Made by a program: the position numbers and the translations under genes. Shown here piece by piece: positions 1-10,525 of a stretch of DNA of 64,000 nucleotides (the first letter of the stretch is position 1; each line of letters opens with the position of its first letter). This DNA comes from Paenibacillus sp. RUD330. Its GTDB lineage: Bacteria; Bacillota; Bacilli; Paenibacillales; Paenibacillaceae. The notes beneath the pieces are model-generated. The model had not been told where the DNA came from and did no database searches. It saw only the letters and a list, made by a program, of their open reading frames with translations. The stretch spans positions 1,266,001-1,330,000 of the forward strand of contig NZ_CP022655.2 of assembly GCF_002243345.2 (NCBI RefSeq), written 5' to 3'.

Positions 1-2
1 TC

Positions 3-614
3 CAGGACAGCTTGAAGGAGTCGAAGAGCGACTTCGAGAAGCTGAGCGGGACGATACGGGATGTCCTGCCTATGACCGCCTCCATCCAGGAGGTCGCGAG
101 GCAGACGAACCTGCTTTCCCTCAACGCCAGCATCGAGGCGGCCCGGGCGGGAGAGCACGGAGCCGGCTTCGGCGTCGTCGCCTCCGAGATCCGCAAGCTT
201 GCCGTAACGGCAGGCGAAGCCGCGGAGCGCATAACGGCCAGCCTCGACCTGGCGGCCGCGCGCACGGAAAGCTCGGCCTCGTCCATGGATGCCAATGTGC
301 AGAAGATGGAGGAGAGCTTCGCGCTCGTCGACCTTACGCGCAGCGCGTTCGCCGGCATCGGGGAATCCGTCCAGCGGCTGCACGAGGACGCGAGGACGGT
401 CGGCGGAGAGATGGACAATGTCGGCGCCTCCAGCAAGGAAGTGGAGGAGCAGGTGGAGAATTTCGCCGCTGTCATGCAGCAATCGTCGGCTACTCTGGAG
501 GAGCTGCTGGCTACGGTCGAGACGCTGACGAGGCAGAATGCGCAGCTGCAGGAGCGCATCGAGCAATCGGAGGAAGCCTTGCGCGAGCTGGCGGCTGAGA
601 AAGAGTCCGCTTAG
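3..614 (+). CDS. Methyl-accepting chemotaxis protein, C-terminal fragment
   Basis: This is the cytoplasmic signalling end of a chemoreceptor that would relay ligand sensing to CheA/CheW. The frame is open from base 3, so the gene starts outside the window. The first ~60 visible residues hold the conserved hairpin tip ([17 protein letters not shown], then [13 protein letters not shown]), the CheA/CheW contact region. The rest is heptad-rich coiled coil ending in a Glu-rich tail. The sensory and membrane parts are not visible, so the ligand cannot be inferred. A hairpin terminator follows about 100 bp downstream. Confidence 0.93.
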   Translation, partial: QDSLKESKSDFEKLSGTIRDVLPMTASIQEVARQTNLLSLNASIEAARAGEHGAGFGVVASEIRKLAVTAGEAAERITASLDLAAARTESSASSMDANVQKMEESFALVDLTRSAFAGIGESVQRLHEDARTVGGEMDNVGASSKEVEEQVENFAAVMQQSSATLEELLATVETLTRQNAQLQERIEQSEEALRELAAEKESA

Positions 615-718
615 CCCTCAAGGTCCGATTCCAGCCATGATGCCGGCAGGCATGGCGCCGATTGCGGCCGCATGCAAGCAGATGCCGGTTGCAGCCATAT
701 CCCGGTCAGCCGAAAGAA

Positions 719-765
719 AAAGCGGCGGTCCGTCCGGCATTCCATGCCGGGCTGACCGCCGCTTT
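719..765. terminator. Bidirectional terminator between the receptor gene and catalase
   Basis: Long inverted repeat with arms AAAGCGGCGGTC and GACCGCCGCTTT, and an inner complementary segment TCCGGCAT/ATGCCGGG. It has A-rich sequence on the left and T on the right. It lies between two convergent genes, so it can end both transcripts. Confidence 0.8.
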
Positions 766-773
766 GCTCTGTT

Positions 774-2351
774 TCAGTATCCGTCTGTCTTGTGTCCGGA
801 GCGCTCCGCCTTCTCGGCTCCCTCGCGCATGCCGGACGATCCGACATGCTCCATGTCGGCCTTCGCCTTGGCGAGCCCTTCCGCTACGCGGCGGCCGTAG
901 TCGGCATCCGCCTCGGTGAAGTGGGCGATCATGTTCTGCTGAATAACGGGCGCGCTGATCTTGAGCGCATCGACGAGATTGGAGATGAGCTCCTCGCGCT
1001 CCCACTCCTCGAACTTCCGGTACGTCTCTCCGGCTTGCTGGAAGTCGTTCGGCCGGGATATCTTCTCCCGCACCAGAGCGGCATTGTACATCGGCTCATG
1101 CTCCTTGCCCGCAGGGGCCGCTTCCTTCAGTCCGCCAAGCGAGGAGGGCTCATAGTTGACATGGGGATTCTGATGCTGTCCCTTGTCGACATTGAAGGCC
1201 ATCTGGCCGTCCCGCTGATTCGTCGCCACCGTCGTTTTCGGCGCGTTGATCGGCAGCTGCAAGTAGTTCGTGCCGACCCGGTAGCGCTGCGTGTCGGAAT
1301 ACGAGAATGTCCGGCCCTGCAGCAGCTTGTCGTCGGAGAAGTCGAGGCCGTCGACGAGCACGCCGGTTCCGAAGGCCGCCTGCTCCACCTCGGCGAAGTA
1401 GTTGTCCGGGTTGCGGTTCAGCACCATTTTGCCGACCGGAAGGAAGGGGAACTTGTCCTGGTCCCATAGCTTGGTCGGGTCGAGCGGATCGAAGTCGAGC
1501 TCGGGATGCTCGTCGTCGCTCAGAATCTGCACGTTCAGCTCCCATTCCGGATAGTCGCCGCGCTGTATCGCCTCGTACAGATCCTGGGTCGCATGGCTCG
1601 TATTTTTGGCTTGGATTTCGTCGGCTTCCTTCTGGGTAAGGTTTTTGATGCCGACCTTCAGAGGCTCCCAGTGGTACTTGACGAGATAACCCGTCCCTTC
1701 CTTGTTGACCCATTTGTAGGTATTGACGCCGGAGCCTTGCATTTGCCTGTAATTGGCCGGAATACCCCACGGAGAGAAGAGAAAGGTAATCATATGCGTC
1801 GCTTCCGGGGAATTGGAGACGAAGTCGAACATTCGCTCCGGGTTGCCCAGGCTCGTGACCGGATCGGGCTTGAACGCATGCACCATGTCCGGGAATTTGA
1901 GCGGATCGCGGATGAAGAAGATTTTCAGGTTGTTGCCGACGAGATCCCAGTTGCCGTCCTCGGTATAGAATTTGACGGCGAAGCCGCGAGGGTCGCGGAA
2001 CGTCTCCGGGGAATGGCCGCCGTGCACGACAGTCGAGAAGCGGACGAATACGGGCGTCTGCTTGCCCGCCTCCTGGAACAGCTTGGCGCGGGTATACTTG
2101 GATACGGCTTCGCTGCCCGCCTTGCCATACGCTTCGAAATACCCGTGGGCACCGGCGCCTCGGGCATGCACGATCCGTTCCGGTATCTTTTCCCGGTCGA
2201 AGTGGGAAATCTTTTCAATGAAATGATAATTCTCCAGCGTGGACGGTCCGCGGTTTCCGACGGTGCGGATGTTTTGGTTGTCCGTGACGGGATGGCCTTG
2301 CCTGTTGGTCAAGATATCCTTCGGATCGTTGTTTTCGGTAGGGGAACTCAT
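774..2351 (-). CDS. katA: Monofunctional haem catalase
   Basis: Breaks down hydrogen peroxide to water and oxygen in the cytoplasm. The 525-residue protein shows the catalase core in order: distal His in [12 protein letters not shown], substrate-channel Asn in DLVGNNL, and the proximal haem-ligand Tyr segment [10 protein letters not shown]. The length fits small-subunit clade catalases. Start 2351 (MSSPTENN) is chosen because AGGAAGGA lies about 10 bp upstream; an in-frame ATG at 2378 lacks this. It is single-gene and convergent with the chemoreceptor. I could not identify a convincing PerR box upstream. Confidence 0.96.
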   Translation of the reverse strand: MSSPTENNDPKDILTNRQGHPVTDNQNIRTVGNRGPSTLENYHFIEKISHFDREKIPERIVHARGAGAHGYFEAYGKAGSEAVSKYTRAKLFQEAGKQTPVFVRFSTVVHGGHSPETFRDPRGFAVKFYTEDGNWDLVGNNLKIFFIRDPLKFPDMVHAFKPDPVTSLGNPERMFDFVSNSPEATHMITFLFSPWGIPANYRQMQGSGVNTYKWVNKEGTGYLVKYHWEPLKVGIKNLTQKEADEIQAKNTSHATQDLYEAIQRGDYPEWELNVQILSDDEHPELDFDPLDPTKLWDQDKFPFLPVGKMVLNRNPDNYFAEVEQAAFGTGVLVDGLDFSDDKLLQGRTFSYSDTQRYRVGTNYLQLPINAPKTTVATNQRDGQMAFNVDKGQHQNPHVNYEPSSLGGLKEAAPAGKEHEPMYNAALVREKISRPNDFQQAGETYRKFEEWEREELISNLVDALKISAPVIQQNMIAHFTEADADYGRRVAEGLAKAKADMEHVGSSGMREGAEKAERSGHKTDGY

Positions 2352-2544
2352 TATGTAGAACTTCCTTCCTGTGTTCATCTATTCGTTCCCGCTTACCTTT
2401 TCCATCTGACCTCTTTCTATACCAGATAAGGGAAACGTTGATCCGCCTAAAAAAAGATGAGACCAATTGCTTCTGGACATTAAAGCGTTTTTTCGATAAA
2501 TTAATAATCTCTTCCCAACATGAAAAGCTGGAGGCAAATCATCC

Positions 2545-3906
2545 ATGAGCAAGTCATCAAGCAACTCCCCCGGCGGCTCCTTGAAAAAGGCGGAGCGCTT
2601 CTCCTCGTCAGGGTTCATTCTGGCAGCGATCGGCAGCTCGGTCGGGCTGGGCAATATGTGGAAGTTTCCGTACATTACCGGAGAGCATGGAGGGGCGGCT
2701 TTCTTCCTTCTGTTCATCGTCTGCCTGATTGCGGTCGGCTTGCCTGTCCTGCTGGCGGAGATGACGATCGGACGCGGCGGCCGGGGCAACGCGGCGACGT
2801 CGCTGTTCAATCTGACCGGCAATAAGTATTGGAAATGGTTCGGCGCCCTGTCCGTTCTGACAGCGTTCCTGATCATGTCCTATTATGCCGTCGTGGCAGG
2901 CTGGACGTTCCAATATACGCTCGATTCCCTTACCGGCGGCCTTTCGCACAAGGGAATGGACTACGAAGCGCATTTCAACGATTTCGCCGGCGGCCTCATG
3001 CCGATCTTCTGGCAAGCCGCCGTCATGCTCATCTGCGGGTATGTCGTCGCCAGAGGCATCTCCGGCGGCATCGAGAAATTCAACAAAATACTGATCCCGG
3101 GCTTTCTGATCATCCTGCTGATTCTGATGGTCCGTTCGCTTACGCTGCCGGGAGCCTCCGCAGGCGTGGAGTTCTTCCTGAAGCCGGACTTCGCCAAGCT
3201 GGACAGCGAATCCGTGCTGGTCGCTCTCGGACATGCTTTCTTCTCCCTGTCTCTGGGCATGGGATGCATGCTGACCTACGGCTCTTATGTGAAAAAAGAG
3301 CAGTCCCTCGGCAAGGCGACGATCGCGATCGGCATCGGCGATCTCGGGTACGCCTTCATCGCCGGCCTGATCATCTTCCCGACCGTCTTTTCATACGGAC
3401 TGCAGCCGGACAAGGGGGTCGGCCTCGCATTCATGGCGCTGCCGGCCGCCTTCTCGCAAATGCCTTTCGGCGCCTTCTTCGGGGGCTTGTTCTTCATCCT
3501 GCTGGCCATCGCGGCGCTGACGTCGGCGGTGTCCATCCTTGAAGTGCCCGTGGCCTTCGCCATGACCCAGTGGAAATGGTCCCGCCGGAAGGCCGCCGCG
3601 ATCGTGGCTTCCGTCTGCTTCGTGCTCGGCATTCCGGCGGCGCTGTCCGTGACGGGCTCCCTGAGCGGCTTCCTGATCTTCGGCAAGACCGTGTTCGACT
3701 GGTTCGACTTCTCCACCGCATATCTGCTCATGCCGATCGGGGGACTCGTCGTCACCTTGTTCACCGGGTATGCCTGGAAGCGGGCCGGGGAAGAAGCCGG
3801 CCTTACGGGCTTCTGGTACAAGGCGTGGATGGTCACGCTGCGCTATGTCGCTCCTCTCCTCATCCTGGTGGTGCTGCTCTACTCGCTGTTCGTCAAGCCG
3901 GTGTAA
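2545..3906 (+). CDS. Sodium-dependent transporter, SNF/NSS family
   Basis: A predicted Na+ symporter for amino acids or related amines. The 453-residue protein opens with the family's first-helix signature GSSVGLGNMWKFPY at about residues 26-40. It has roughly eleven to twelve hydrophobic segments, including GMGCMLTYGSYV and the ALTSAVSILEV helix. The short N- and C-terminal tails are typical of bacterial NSS proteins such as MhsT/TnaT. GGAGG 11 bp upstream supports the ATG. It stands alone, divergent from catalase and convergent with xylR. The substrate cannot be read from sequence. Confidence 0.93.
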   Translation: MSKSSSNSPGGSLKKAERFSSSGFILAAIGSSVGLGNMWKFPYITGEHGGAAFFLLFIVCLIAVGLPVLLAEMTIGRGGRGNAATSLFNLTGNKYWKWFGALSVLTAFLIMSYYAVVAGWTFQYTLDSLTGGLSHKGMDYEAHFNDFAGGLMPIFWQAAVMLICGYVVARGISGGIEKFNKILIPGFLIILLILMVRSLTLPGASAGVEFFLKPDFAKLDSESVLVALGHAFFSLSLGMGCMLTYGSYVKKEQSLGKATIAIGIGDLGYAFIAGLIIFPTVFSYGLQPDKGVGLAFMALPAAFSQMPFGAFFGGLFFILLAIAALTSAVSILEVPVAFAMTQWKWSRRKAAAIVASVCFVLGIPAALSVTGSLSGFLIFGKTVFDWFDFSTAYLLMPIGGLVVTLFTGYAWKRAGEEAGLTGFWYKAWMVTLRYVAPLLILVVLLYSLFVKPV

Positions 3907-3914
3907 CGGCAATG

Positions 3915-3970
3915 AAAAAAAAGAGGCTGCGCCCTTCGTCATTCCATCGACGCAGGGCGCAGCCTCTTTA
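3915..3970. terminator. Bidirectional terminator, transporter / xylR
   Basis: Arms AAGAGGCTGCGCCC (3921-3934) and GGGCGCAGCCTCTT (3955-3968), with an A8 run on the left and T-rich sequence on the right. It separates convergent genes and serves both strands. Confidence 0.88.
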
Positions 3971-4044
3971 TATGGGTTGGAGCTTCAGGAAAAGCAGGAG
4001 CTTGATCATCGGGAAACCAGGTGTTCATCGGGCATGAAGTTCGC

Positions 4045-5235
4045 TCACATGGAAGGAAGAAGCTGGGCCCTGCCGGCTTTGACCCGGTCCAAAAAGGCGC
4101 TCGCGGCCAAGTGCGCCGCTCCCCTCACCGCCGACGCATCGCCAAGCTCCGCGAACAGGACGCGCAGGCGGCTGCGGTGGTAAGGGAGCGCGCGGCTCTC
4201 CAGCTCCCGGGCGAGCGGGCCTTCGAGCCAGCGCTTGGCCCGGCTCAGCCTGTTCCCGATGAGCACGGCTTCCGGATTGAAGACATTGGCGATGGTCGCG
4301 ATGCCCACTCCAAGCATGGCTCCCGTGCGCTCCAGGACGTCGACGATCGCCTTGTCGCCTGCGTTGGCCCGTTCCAGGATCCCATCCAGCGTGCGGCAGC
4401 CAAGAGGAAGAGCGTTGTCCAGCAGCGCCTGCTCGGAGGCGTACAGCTCCCAGCAGCCCCGGTTGCCGCAGCGGCAAGGCGGGCCGGCATAATCGACGGA
4501 GAGATGCCCGAGCTCGCCGGAGTGACCGGTGGAGCCGCGGTACAGCTTGCCGTCGAGCACGAGGCCCGTTCCGATGCCGATGCCCGCGCTGACGTAGACC
4601 AGATGGCGGATGCCCGAGCCCGCTCCGAACACCTGCTCGCCGAGGGCGCCGAAGTTGGCTTCGTTGTCGACCCGCACCGGCACGCCGAAGGCGGCTTCCG
4701 TCAGCCGGGCCACTTCGGTAGGCTCCCAGTCCATATTCGGGGCGAACAGGAGGGATCCCGTCTCGTCCACGATGCCGGGAAGGCCGATCCCGATGCCTAC
4801 GAGGCCGTAAGGGCTGGCTTCGGCTGCAGCTGCCAGCTCCTCGATAAGCCCGAACAGCAGCTTCATGATGGATGCCGCCGACCGGGCTTCATGAGGGCGT
4901 CTGATTTCCTTGAGGACAGCGCCCTCCAGATCGGTCAGCACGCCGAGGATGTAGTTCGTCCCGACGTCGACGCCGACCGTATGTCCGGCCCGGTTGTTGA
5001 ATACAAGCATGACCGGCTTGCGGCCGCCGCTCGATTGTCCCTGCCCGGTTTCGAGGACGAGCTGCTGGTCCAGCAGATCCTGCACGAGGGAGGACACCGT
5101 CGCTTTGTTGAGGCCGGTCTTCTCGGATATCGCCGCTCTGGACAAGGGGGCGTGCCTCAGAACGGCTTCAAGCGCGATGCCCGTGTTGATGCGCCGGATC
5201 ATCGCCGGATCTCCGGTGGCGGTAGTCGGTTTCAT
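4045..5235 (-). CDS. xylR: XylR, ROK-family xylose repressor
   Basis: Represses the divergent xylAB genes in the absence of xylose. The 396-residue protein has an N-terminal winged helix (about residues 20-75, PLSRAAISEKTGLNKATVSSL) fused to a ROK sugar-kinase-like domain. That domain carries GVDVGTNYI and the zinc-binding cluster CRCGNRGCWE. It is transcribed away from xylA, and the intergenic region has a perfect XylR-type operator. AAGGAG precedes the ATG. Some ROK regulators control other sugars; the adjacent xylAB genes and operator make the xylose role strong. Confidence 0.95.
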   Translation of the reverse strand: MKPTTATGDPAMIRRINTGIALEAVLRHAPLSRAAISEKTGLNKATVSSLVQDLLDQQLVLETGQGQSSGGRKPVMLVFNNRAGHTVGVDVGTNYILGVLTDLEGAVLKEIRRPHEARSAASIMKLLFGLIEELAAAAEASPYGLVGIGIGLPGIVDETGSLLFAPNMDWEPTEVARLTEAAFGVPVRVDNEANFGALGEQVFGAGSGIRHLVYVSAGIGIGTGLVLDGKLYRGSTGHSGELGHLSVDYAGPPCRCGNRGCWELYASEQALLDNALPLGCRTLDGILERANAGDKAIVDVLERTGAMLGVGIATIANVFNPEAVLIGNRLSRAKRWLEGPLARELESRALPYHRSRLRVLFAELGDASAVRGAAHLAASAFLDRVKAGRAQLLPSM

Positions 5236-5357
5236 AGGTGCAGCTCTCCTTCTATGTTGCGGCCTGCGGCCGGTTGCTGGTCAAGACAAGTATATATCGG
5301 ATGAGAAAGGAAACAAAACCTGCCCGGATGCGAATCCGCTTAAGTATACCAAAAATA

Positions 5358-5386
5358 ACTTAGTTTGTTTAGTAGACAAACTAAGT
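5358..5386. promoter_or_regulatory. XylR operator
   Basis: Perfect inverted repeat with 11-bp arms ACTTAGTTTGT and ACAAACTAAGT and a 7-bp spacer, placed between xylR and xylA. It matches the known Bacillus xyl operator pattern (TTAGTTTGTTT...ACAAACTAA) very closely. Confidence 0.93.
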
Positions 5387-5409
5387 TGAACGATGGTAAA
5401 TTAGATTCC

Positions 5410-5423
5410 GTAGAGCGTTTACA
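5410..5423 (+). promoter_or_regulatory. Possible CcpA cre site
   Basis: GTAGAGCGTTTACA between operator and xylA matches the cre consensus except at its first two bases. Catabolite repression of xyl genes through cre sites is known in Bacillus; the assignment here is by resemblance only. Confidence 0.4.
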
Positions 5424-5450
5424 TTTCCGCATTCGGGGAGGCAATCATTC

Positions 5451-6764
5451 ATGGGATATTTTGATGGGATCGGCAGCATTCGCTACGAAGGCAGGGACAC
5501 GGACAATCCGCTCGCTTTCCGGCATTACAACGCAAATGAAGTCGTGCTGGGCAAAACGATGGCCGAGCATCTGCGCTTCGCCGTCGCTTACTGGCATACG
5601 TACGTAGCCGACGGATCCGATCCGTTCGGCTCCGGCACGGCGGTTCGTCCATGGGACAAATTCGCCGGCCTGGACCGCGCCAAGGCGCGCGCGGAAGCGA
5701 ACTTCGAGTTCATGGACAAGCTGGATCTGCCTTTCTTCTGCTTCCACGACCGGGATATCGCTCCGGAAGGCGACACGCTCCAGGAAACGAACAAAAACCT
5801 CGACGTCATCGTCGCCCTGCTGAAGGACGGCATGAAATCGAGCGGCCGCAAGCTGCTCTGGAACACCGCGAACATGTTCACCAATCCGCGCTTCACGCAT
5901 GGCGCCGGCACGGCTCCGAACGCCCAGGTATATGCCTATGCGGGAGCTCAGCTGAAGAAAAGCCTGGAGATCGGCAAAGAGCTCGGAGCCCAGAACTACG
6001 TGTTCTGGGGCGGCCGCGAAGGGTACGAGACGCTCCTCAATACCGATGTGGAGCTTGAGCTCGACAACCTCGCCCGCCTGTACCAGATGGCGATCGCCTA
6101 CGCCGACGAGATCGGCTTCGACGCCCAGTTCCTGATCGAGCCGAAGCCGAAGGAGCCTTCCAAGCACCAGTACGACTTCGATGCCGCCACGACGCTCTCG
6201 TTCCTGCAGAAGTACGGCCTGAAGGACCGCTTCAAGCTGAATCTGGAGGCGAACCATGCGACTCTGGCCGGCCATACGTTCGAGCATGAGGTCCGCGTCG
6301 CGGCGATCAACGGCGCGCTCGGCTCGCTGGACGCCAACCAGGGCGACCTGCTGCTCGGCTGGGACACGGACGAATTCCCGACGGATCTGTACAGCACGAC
6401 GCTGACGATGTACGAGGTGCTGAAGGCAGGCGGACTCGGACGCGGCGGCGTCAACTTCGACGCCAAGGTGCGCCGCGGCTCCTTCGAGCTGGACGATCTG
6501 TTCCTCGGCCATATCGCCGGCATGGACAGCTTCGCATGGGGGCTGAAGGCGGCCGCCAAGCTGATCGAGGACAAGGTTCTCGACAAGGTCGTGGAGGATC
6601 GTTACGCCAGCTTCGGAGAAGGCATCGGCGCCGAGATCGTATCGGGGCGGGCGACGCTGGCCTCGCTGGAGCAGTACGCGCTCCAGAACAACCCGATCGT
6701 CAACGCCTCCGGACGTCTGGAAGCGATCAAAGCGAAGCTGAACGAAGTGATCTTCCGTGTCTGA
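5451..6764 (+). CDS. xylA: Xylose isomerase
   Basis: Interconverts D-xylose and D-xylulose, the first step of xylose use. The 437 residues match the class II enzyme length. Visible landmarks are the catalytic His region [11 protein letters not shown] near residue 100, the WGGREGYE motif, [13 protein letters not shown] and the metal-site segment [21 protein letters not shown] 9 bp upstream supports the start. It overlaps xylB by 8 bp, so translation is probably coupled. Transcription is expected from a promoter controlled by the XylR operator upstream. Confidence 0.97.
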   Translation: MGYFDGIGSIRYEGRDTDNPLAFRHYNANEVVLGKTMAEHLRFAVAYWHTYVADGSDPFGSGTAVRPWDKFAGLDRAKARAEANFEFMDKLDLPFFCFHDRDIAPEGDTLQETNKNLDVIVALLKDGMKSSGRKLLWNTANMFTNPRFTHGAGTAPNAQVYAYAGAQLKKSLEIGKELGAQNYVFWGGREGYETLLNTDVELELDNLARLYQMAIAYADEIGFDAQFLIEPKPKEPSKHQYDFDAATTLSFLQKYGLKDRFKLNLEANHATLAGHTFEHEVRVAAINGALGSLDANQGDLLLGWDTDEFPTDLYSTTLTMYEVLKAGGLGRGGVNFDAKVRRGSFELDDLFLGHIAGMDSFAWGLKAAAKLIEDKVLDKVVEDRYASFGEGIGAEIVSGRATLASLEQYALQNNPIVNASGRLEAIKAKLNEVIFRV

Positions 6765-8253
6765 GTACGTCATCGGCATCGATCTGGGAACCAGCAGCGT
6801 CAAGGCGCTGCTGGTCGACCGGGAAGGAAATGTAGCGGCAGAGGCTTCTCGCGAATATCCGCTGCACAGCCCGAAGGCCGGCTGGAGCGAGCAGGATCCG
6901 GAGCAATGGGTCGAGGGAACGCTGGCTGTGCTGGGCGAGCTCGGAGCTTCCGATGCTTTGAAGACAGGAGTTGTCGATGGCATCAGCTTCTCCGGACAGA
7001 TGCACGGCCTTGTGCTGCTGGACAAGGACAATCGCCCGCTGCGGCCGGCCATTCTGTGGAACGACACGCGCACGACGGCGCAATGCCGGGAGATCGAGGC
7101 CAGGCTCGGCGGCAAGCTGCTGGACATTGCCCGCAATCCGGCCCTGGAAGGCTTCACGCTGCCCAAGATTCTGTGGGTGCGCGAGCAGGAGCCGGAAATC
7201 TTCGGGCAGGCGGCGTTGTTCCTGCTGCCGAAGGATTACGTCCGCTACCGGCTGTGCGGAACGATCCGCATGGATTACTCCGACGCCGCCGGAACGCTGC
7301 TGCTGAACGTGCCGGAGCGCGCATGGAGCGCGGAGATTCTGGAAGCATTCGGTCTGGACGCATCGCTATGCCCGCCGCTTGCGGAGTCTGCCGAGCAGAC
7401 GGGAGTGCTGCTGCCGAAGCTGGCCGAAGAGGCAGGGCTTCGAGGGCCGCTGGCGATATTCGCCGGCGGCGCGGACAATGCCTGCGGCGCCATCGGCGCA
7501 GGCATTCTGCAGGAAGGGGAGGCCTTGTGCAGCATCGGCACTTCCGGCGTCATGCTGTCCTACGAATCGAATCGCGGACGCGATTACGGCGGCAAGGTTC
7601 ACTTCTTCAACCATGGCGAGAAGGACGCTTATTATTCTATGGGCGTAACGCTTGCCGCCGGATATTCCATGAGCTGGTTCCGCCGGCTGATGGGCGGCTT
7701 GCCTTACGAGGAGCTGCTCGAGGGCGCGGATCAGGTGCCGGCGGGCGCTGGCGGACTGCTGTTCGCGCCTTATCTGGCCGGCGAGCGGACCCCGCATGCG
7801 GATGCGGCCATCCGGGCCAGCTTCATCGGGCTGGACGGCTCGCATGGCCGCTCCCATATGGCGCGGGCCGTCATGGAGGGAATCACGTTCTCCTTGAACG
7901 AGACGCTTCATATGTACCGCGAGGCGGGGAAAGAGATGAGCGCCGTCATCTCCATCGGCGGAGGCGCCCGCAATCCGCTGTGGCTGCAGATCCAGGCGGA
8001 CATCTTCCAGGTGCCGGTAACGGCGCTGGCCAATGAGCAGGGGCCCGGCATGGGAGCTGCGATGCTGGCTGCGGCCGGCTGCGGCTGGTACGGCGATCTG
8101 CGGGAATGCGCCGCGGCTTTCGTACGCCGAGGCCGGACATACGAGCCGAATGCCGCTGCAGCCGAAGTTTATGAGCGGCTGTTCCCGGTATACCAGCAGG
8201 TGTACGGAGCGACCCGGTCCTTGAGCGAGGCGCTCATGACGTTCAGAAGCTGA
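6757..8253 (+). CDS. xylB: Xylulokinase
   Basis: Phosphorylates D-xylulose to xylulose 5-phosphate, feeding the pentose phosphate pathway. The 498-residue FGGY kinase starts with the phosphate-binding segment [13 protein letters not shown]. It contains the xylulokinase motif [12 protein letters not shown] around residue 75 and the C-terminal [15 protein letters not shown]. The GTG start lies inside the end of xylA (8-bp overlap). A strong terminator follows, closing the xylAB operon; no xylose transporter gene is present here. Confidence 0.96.
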   Translation: MSEYVIGIDLGTSSVKALLVDREGNVAAEASREYPLHSPKAGWSEQDPEQWVEGTLAVLGELGASDALKTGVVDGISFSGQMHGLVLLDKDNRPLRPAILWNDTRTTAQCREIEARLGGKLLDIARNPALEGFTLPKILWVREQEPEIFGQAALFLLPKDYVRYRLCGTIRMDYSDAAGTLLLNVPERAWSAEILEAFGLDASLCPPLAESAEQTGVLLPKLAEEAGLRGPLAIFAGGADNACGAIGAGILQEGEALCSIGTSGVMLSYESNRGRDYGGKVHFFNHGEKDAYYSMGVTLAAGYSMSWFRRLMGGLPYEELLEGADQVPAGAGGLLFAPYLAGERTPHADAAIRASFIGLDGSHGRSHMARAVMEGITFSLNETLHMYREAGKEMSAVISIGGGARNPLWLQIQADIFQVPVTALANEQGPGMGAAMLAAAGCGWYGDLRECAAAFVRRGRTYEPNAAAAEVYERLFPVYQQVYGATRSLSEALMTFRS

Positions 8254-8273
8254 ACGCGCTGGATGCGCCTATA

Positions 8274-8317
8274 GCCGCCGCTCTGGAAGATGCGATCTTC
8301 CAGAGCGGCGGCTTTTT
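8274..8317 (+). terminator. Terminator of xylAB
   Basis: Near-perfect hairpin GCCGCCGCTCTGGAAGAT / ATCTTCCAGAGCGGCGGC followed by TTTTT. Confidence 0.93.
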
Positions 8318-8465
8318 GCTGCGGATCGGGATCGGGGCGAATAGCAGGCTGAACGGCCCGAGGGACCGGCCGGGCGGAGAGCTGTCCCGGCAGCATTCAT
8401 ATTTTCATCGCCAATTGGTTATCGTAATGCTGCCCGGCAACAACCCAAAAGGAGACCCGATCCCG

Positions 8466-8867
8466 ATGACCGAACGCCATGACCATTCCCTGCTCTTCCG
8501 CTTCACGGATCCAGCCTCTGCTTCCGTCGCCGTATCGACGCTTCGCGAGCTTGGATACGACGCCGTCGCTGCGGACAACGCGGAACTCCGCCTGTCTCTC
8601 CACGGCAACGACCTGACGTCCGCTCTTGAGATCGCCTTCGCCCATGGAGGCGAGCTGGACGTCCCGGAAGACACGATCACCATTCCGGCGCATATGGTCA
8701 ATGAAGATCTGGTCGCTTGGGAGGAGGGCTTCTCCCTGAGCTCCTCCTTGCCCGGCGGCAGCGCCGATTCCGGCCTCCGCAACCGAGACGAAGCGGCGGA
8801 AGGCGAGGAGGCATTTCCTGAACAGGACGCCTCGCTCAGCTATTTTTCGGGGGATGTCCACATCTGA
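8466..8867 (+). CDS. Hypothetical protein, small acidic
   Basis: A 133-residue acidic protein I do not recognise. The N-terminal half reads like a small alpha/beta domain (HDHSLLFRFTDPASASVAVSTL, then GYDAVAADNAELRLSL), as in ferredoxin-like folds. The C-terminal third is Gly/Ser/Glu-rich and probably disordered. There is no signal peptide or membrane segment. AAGGAG upstream supports ATG 8466 over longer in-frame starts. It is a single gene between two terminators. Function unknown. Confidence 0.72.
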   Translation: MTERHDHSLLFRFTDPASASVAVSTLRELGYDAVAADNAELRLSLHGNDLTSALEIAFAHGGELDVPEDTITIPAHMVNEDLVAWEEGFSLSSSLPGGSADSGLRNRDEAAEGEEAFPEQDASLSYFSGDVHI

Positions 8868-8915
8868 GCGGATGAAGGATTCCCTGGATTAGACTTCACG
8901 TCAGGCGCAGTCAGC

Positions 8916-8972
8916 AAAGGCCGTCACCGATCTCTGCCCGCGAATGCGGCGGAGAGCGGAACGGCCTTTTTG
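8916..8972. terminator. Bidirectional terminator
   Basis: Arms AAAGGCCGT (8916-8924) and ACGGCCTTT (8961-8969) with T/A runs on both sides, between convergent genes. Confidence 0.75.
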
Positions 8973-8986
8973 GCGATTCAAGACCA

Positions 8987-10270
8987 TCAGCGCTGCCGCA
9001 GCACCGCTTCCGCCGCGCTGCGGCCGGCATGGTACCCGGTCGTGAAGGCGGCGGTGATGTTGTAGCCTCCGGTGAAGCCATGGATGTCGAGCACTTCTCC
9101 GCAAAAGTAAAGGCCTTGCTGCAGCTTGGACTCCATCGTGGCGGGGCTGATTTCCTTCACATGGACTCCGCCGCCGGTGACGAAGGCTTCCTCGATCGAG
9201 AGCGTGCCGTCCACCATGACGGGCAGCTGCTTGAGCAGCCTCGCGAACTCCAGCCACGCCGCTCTGTTCAGGTTGTCGTAGGTCGTCATGGGATTGATGT
9301 CCGCGCAGGCAAGGGCATATTCCACCATCCGGTCCTGCATGACGGCGGGCAGCACGTTTTTGACCGCCTTCTTCGGCTCGCTTGCCGCCAGGCCGAGCAG
9401 CTCGCCGTAAAGGGCGTCGGCGGACCGGTCCGGATACAGGTCCAGAGTCACCTTGACCGGCTGACCGGACGTTTTTTTCCTTTCCTTGACGACATATTGG
9501 CTGCAGCGGAGGGCCGCAGGACCCGACAGGCCGAAATGGGTGAAGATCATGTCGCCCTCCTGCTCGGTCAGCCGCTTGCCCTTGGCGCTCCACACCGTCA
9601 TGACGATTCCGCGAAGCGAGAGCCCTTGCAGCTCCCGGCTGCGGATGAACGGCTCGGACGAGGTGAGGGGCACCTCGGTCGGATACAGCTCCGTCACGGT
9701 ATGCCCGGCGTCCTCTGCCCATGGATACGCGTCTCCCGTCGATCCCGTATGGGGAACGGATTTGCCCCCGGCGGCGACGATGACGGCTCTCGACCGGATG
9801 ATCCGGCCATCCGTCAGCTTGACGCCCTTGACCTTGCCGTCCTTGAACAGCAGCCCGGCGACCTTCTCGTTCATGCGGACGGCGACCCCGCCTTCGCCTA
9901 CATGGCGGATCAGGGCGTCGACCACCGATTTGGCTTTGTCGGATACCGGAAACATCCGGCCTCTGTCCTCTTCCTTCAGACGGATGCCGAGCCCCTCGAA
10001 CATGGCAGCGATTTCCCGGCTGCCGAAGCTGGAGAGAGCGCTGTGGAGGAATTTTCCGTTGCCCGGAATATAGCGGATCAGCTCCTCCGGCTCCTTGTTG
10101 TTCGTCACGTTGCACCGGCCTCCGCCGGATATGCCGAGCTTGCGTCCGAGCTTGCTTCCCTTGTCGAGCAGGAGCGTGCCGGCTCCCGCGTGTCCGGCCG
10201 CCGCCGCGGCCATCAGTCCGGAAGGACCGCCCCCGATGACGATGACTTCATAAAATTCCTGGCTGGACAT
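8987..10270 (-). CDS. FAD-dependent oxidoreductase, BaiN/HI0933 family
   Basis: A flavoprotein of the BaiN/RdsA/HI0933 family, often annotated as aminoacetone oxidase or NAD(P)/FAD-dependent oxidoreductase; its physiological substrate is unclear. The start is the FAD-binding Rossmann motif VIVIGGGPSGLMAA, followed by the family signature GRKLGISGGGRCNVTN. The C-terminal segment FCGEVLDIHGFTGGYNI is also diagnostic. I use ATG 10270, giving 427 residues; an in-frame ATG at 10339 would add a basic tail with weaker support. AAGGAG lies 13 bp upstream, slightly far. Confidence 0.92.
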   Translation of the reverse strand: MSSQEFYEVIVIGGGPSGLMAAAAAGHAGAGTLLLDKGSKLGRKLGISGGGRCNVTNNKEPEELIRYIPGNGKFLHSALSSFGSREIAAMFEGLGIRLKEEDRGRMFPVSDKAKSVVDALIRHVGEGGVAVRMNEKVAGLLFKDGKVKGVKLTDGRIIRSRAVIVAAGGKSVPHTGSTGDAYPWAEDAGHTVTELYPTEVPLTSSEPFIRSRELQGLSLRGIVMTVWSAKGKRLTEQEGDMIFTHFGLSGPAALRCSQYVVKERKKTSGQPVKVTLDLYPDRSADALYGELLGLAASEPKKAVKNVLPAVMQDRMVEYALACADINPMTTYDNLNRAAWLEFARLLKQLPVMVDGTLSIEEAFVTGGGVHVKEISPATMESKLQQGLYFCGEVLDIHGFTGGYNITAAFTTGYHAGRSAAEAVLRQR

Positions 10271-10471
10271 GGCTTGATGAAAGCTCCTTCTTCTCTGCCG
10301 CATGCGGACAGGGTATTCAATCTGTTCGCAGATTCTCACTGATTCTAACAGATTCCCCGATCAGTTGGAAAACAGTCCAGGGGCAGGACGGCAGTTCCTA
10401 TGAAATAAGCTCCATTTTGCCTCAAATAAATGAAGCCGATGCTTCAAATCGACGGCATGAGCCAGAATCTT

Positions 10472-10486
10472 ACAATCGTCGATTGT
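10472..10486. promoter_or_regulatory. Perfect palindrome, candidate operator
   Basis: ACAATCG-T-CGATTGT lies 40 bp before the sensor-kinase start in the 255-bp divergent intergenic region. It has the size and symmetry of a repressor or activator site. The binding protein is unknown. Confidence 0.4.
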
Positions 10487-10525
10487 CAAATATCGCCACC
10501 TGTGCTTTAATCGGAGTTATCGAAG

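Noticed and set aside
2495-2508. AT-rich ATAAATTAATAAT as a PerR box for catalase
   Set aside because: Too many mismatches to the PerR consensus and about 145 bp from the catalase start, closer to the transporter gene.
5445-7166. 573-codon minus-strand open frame opposite xylA/xylB
   Set aside because: It is antisense to two clear genes; high GC makes such frames common. No family motif or start signal.
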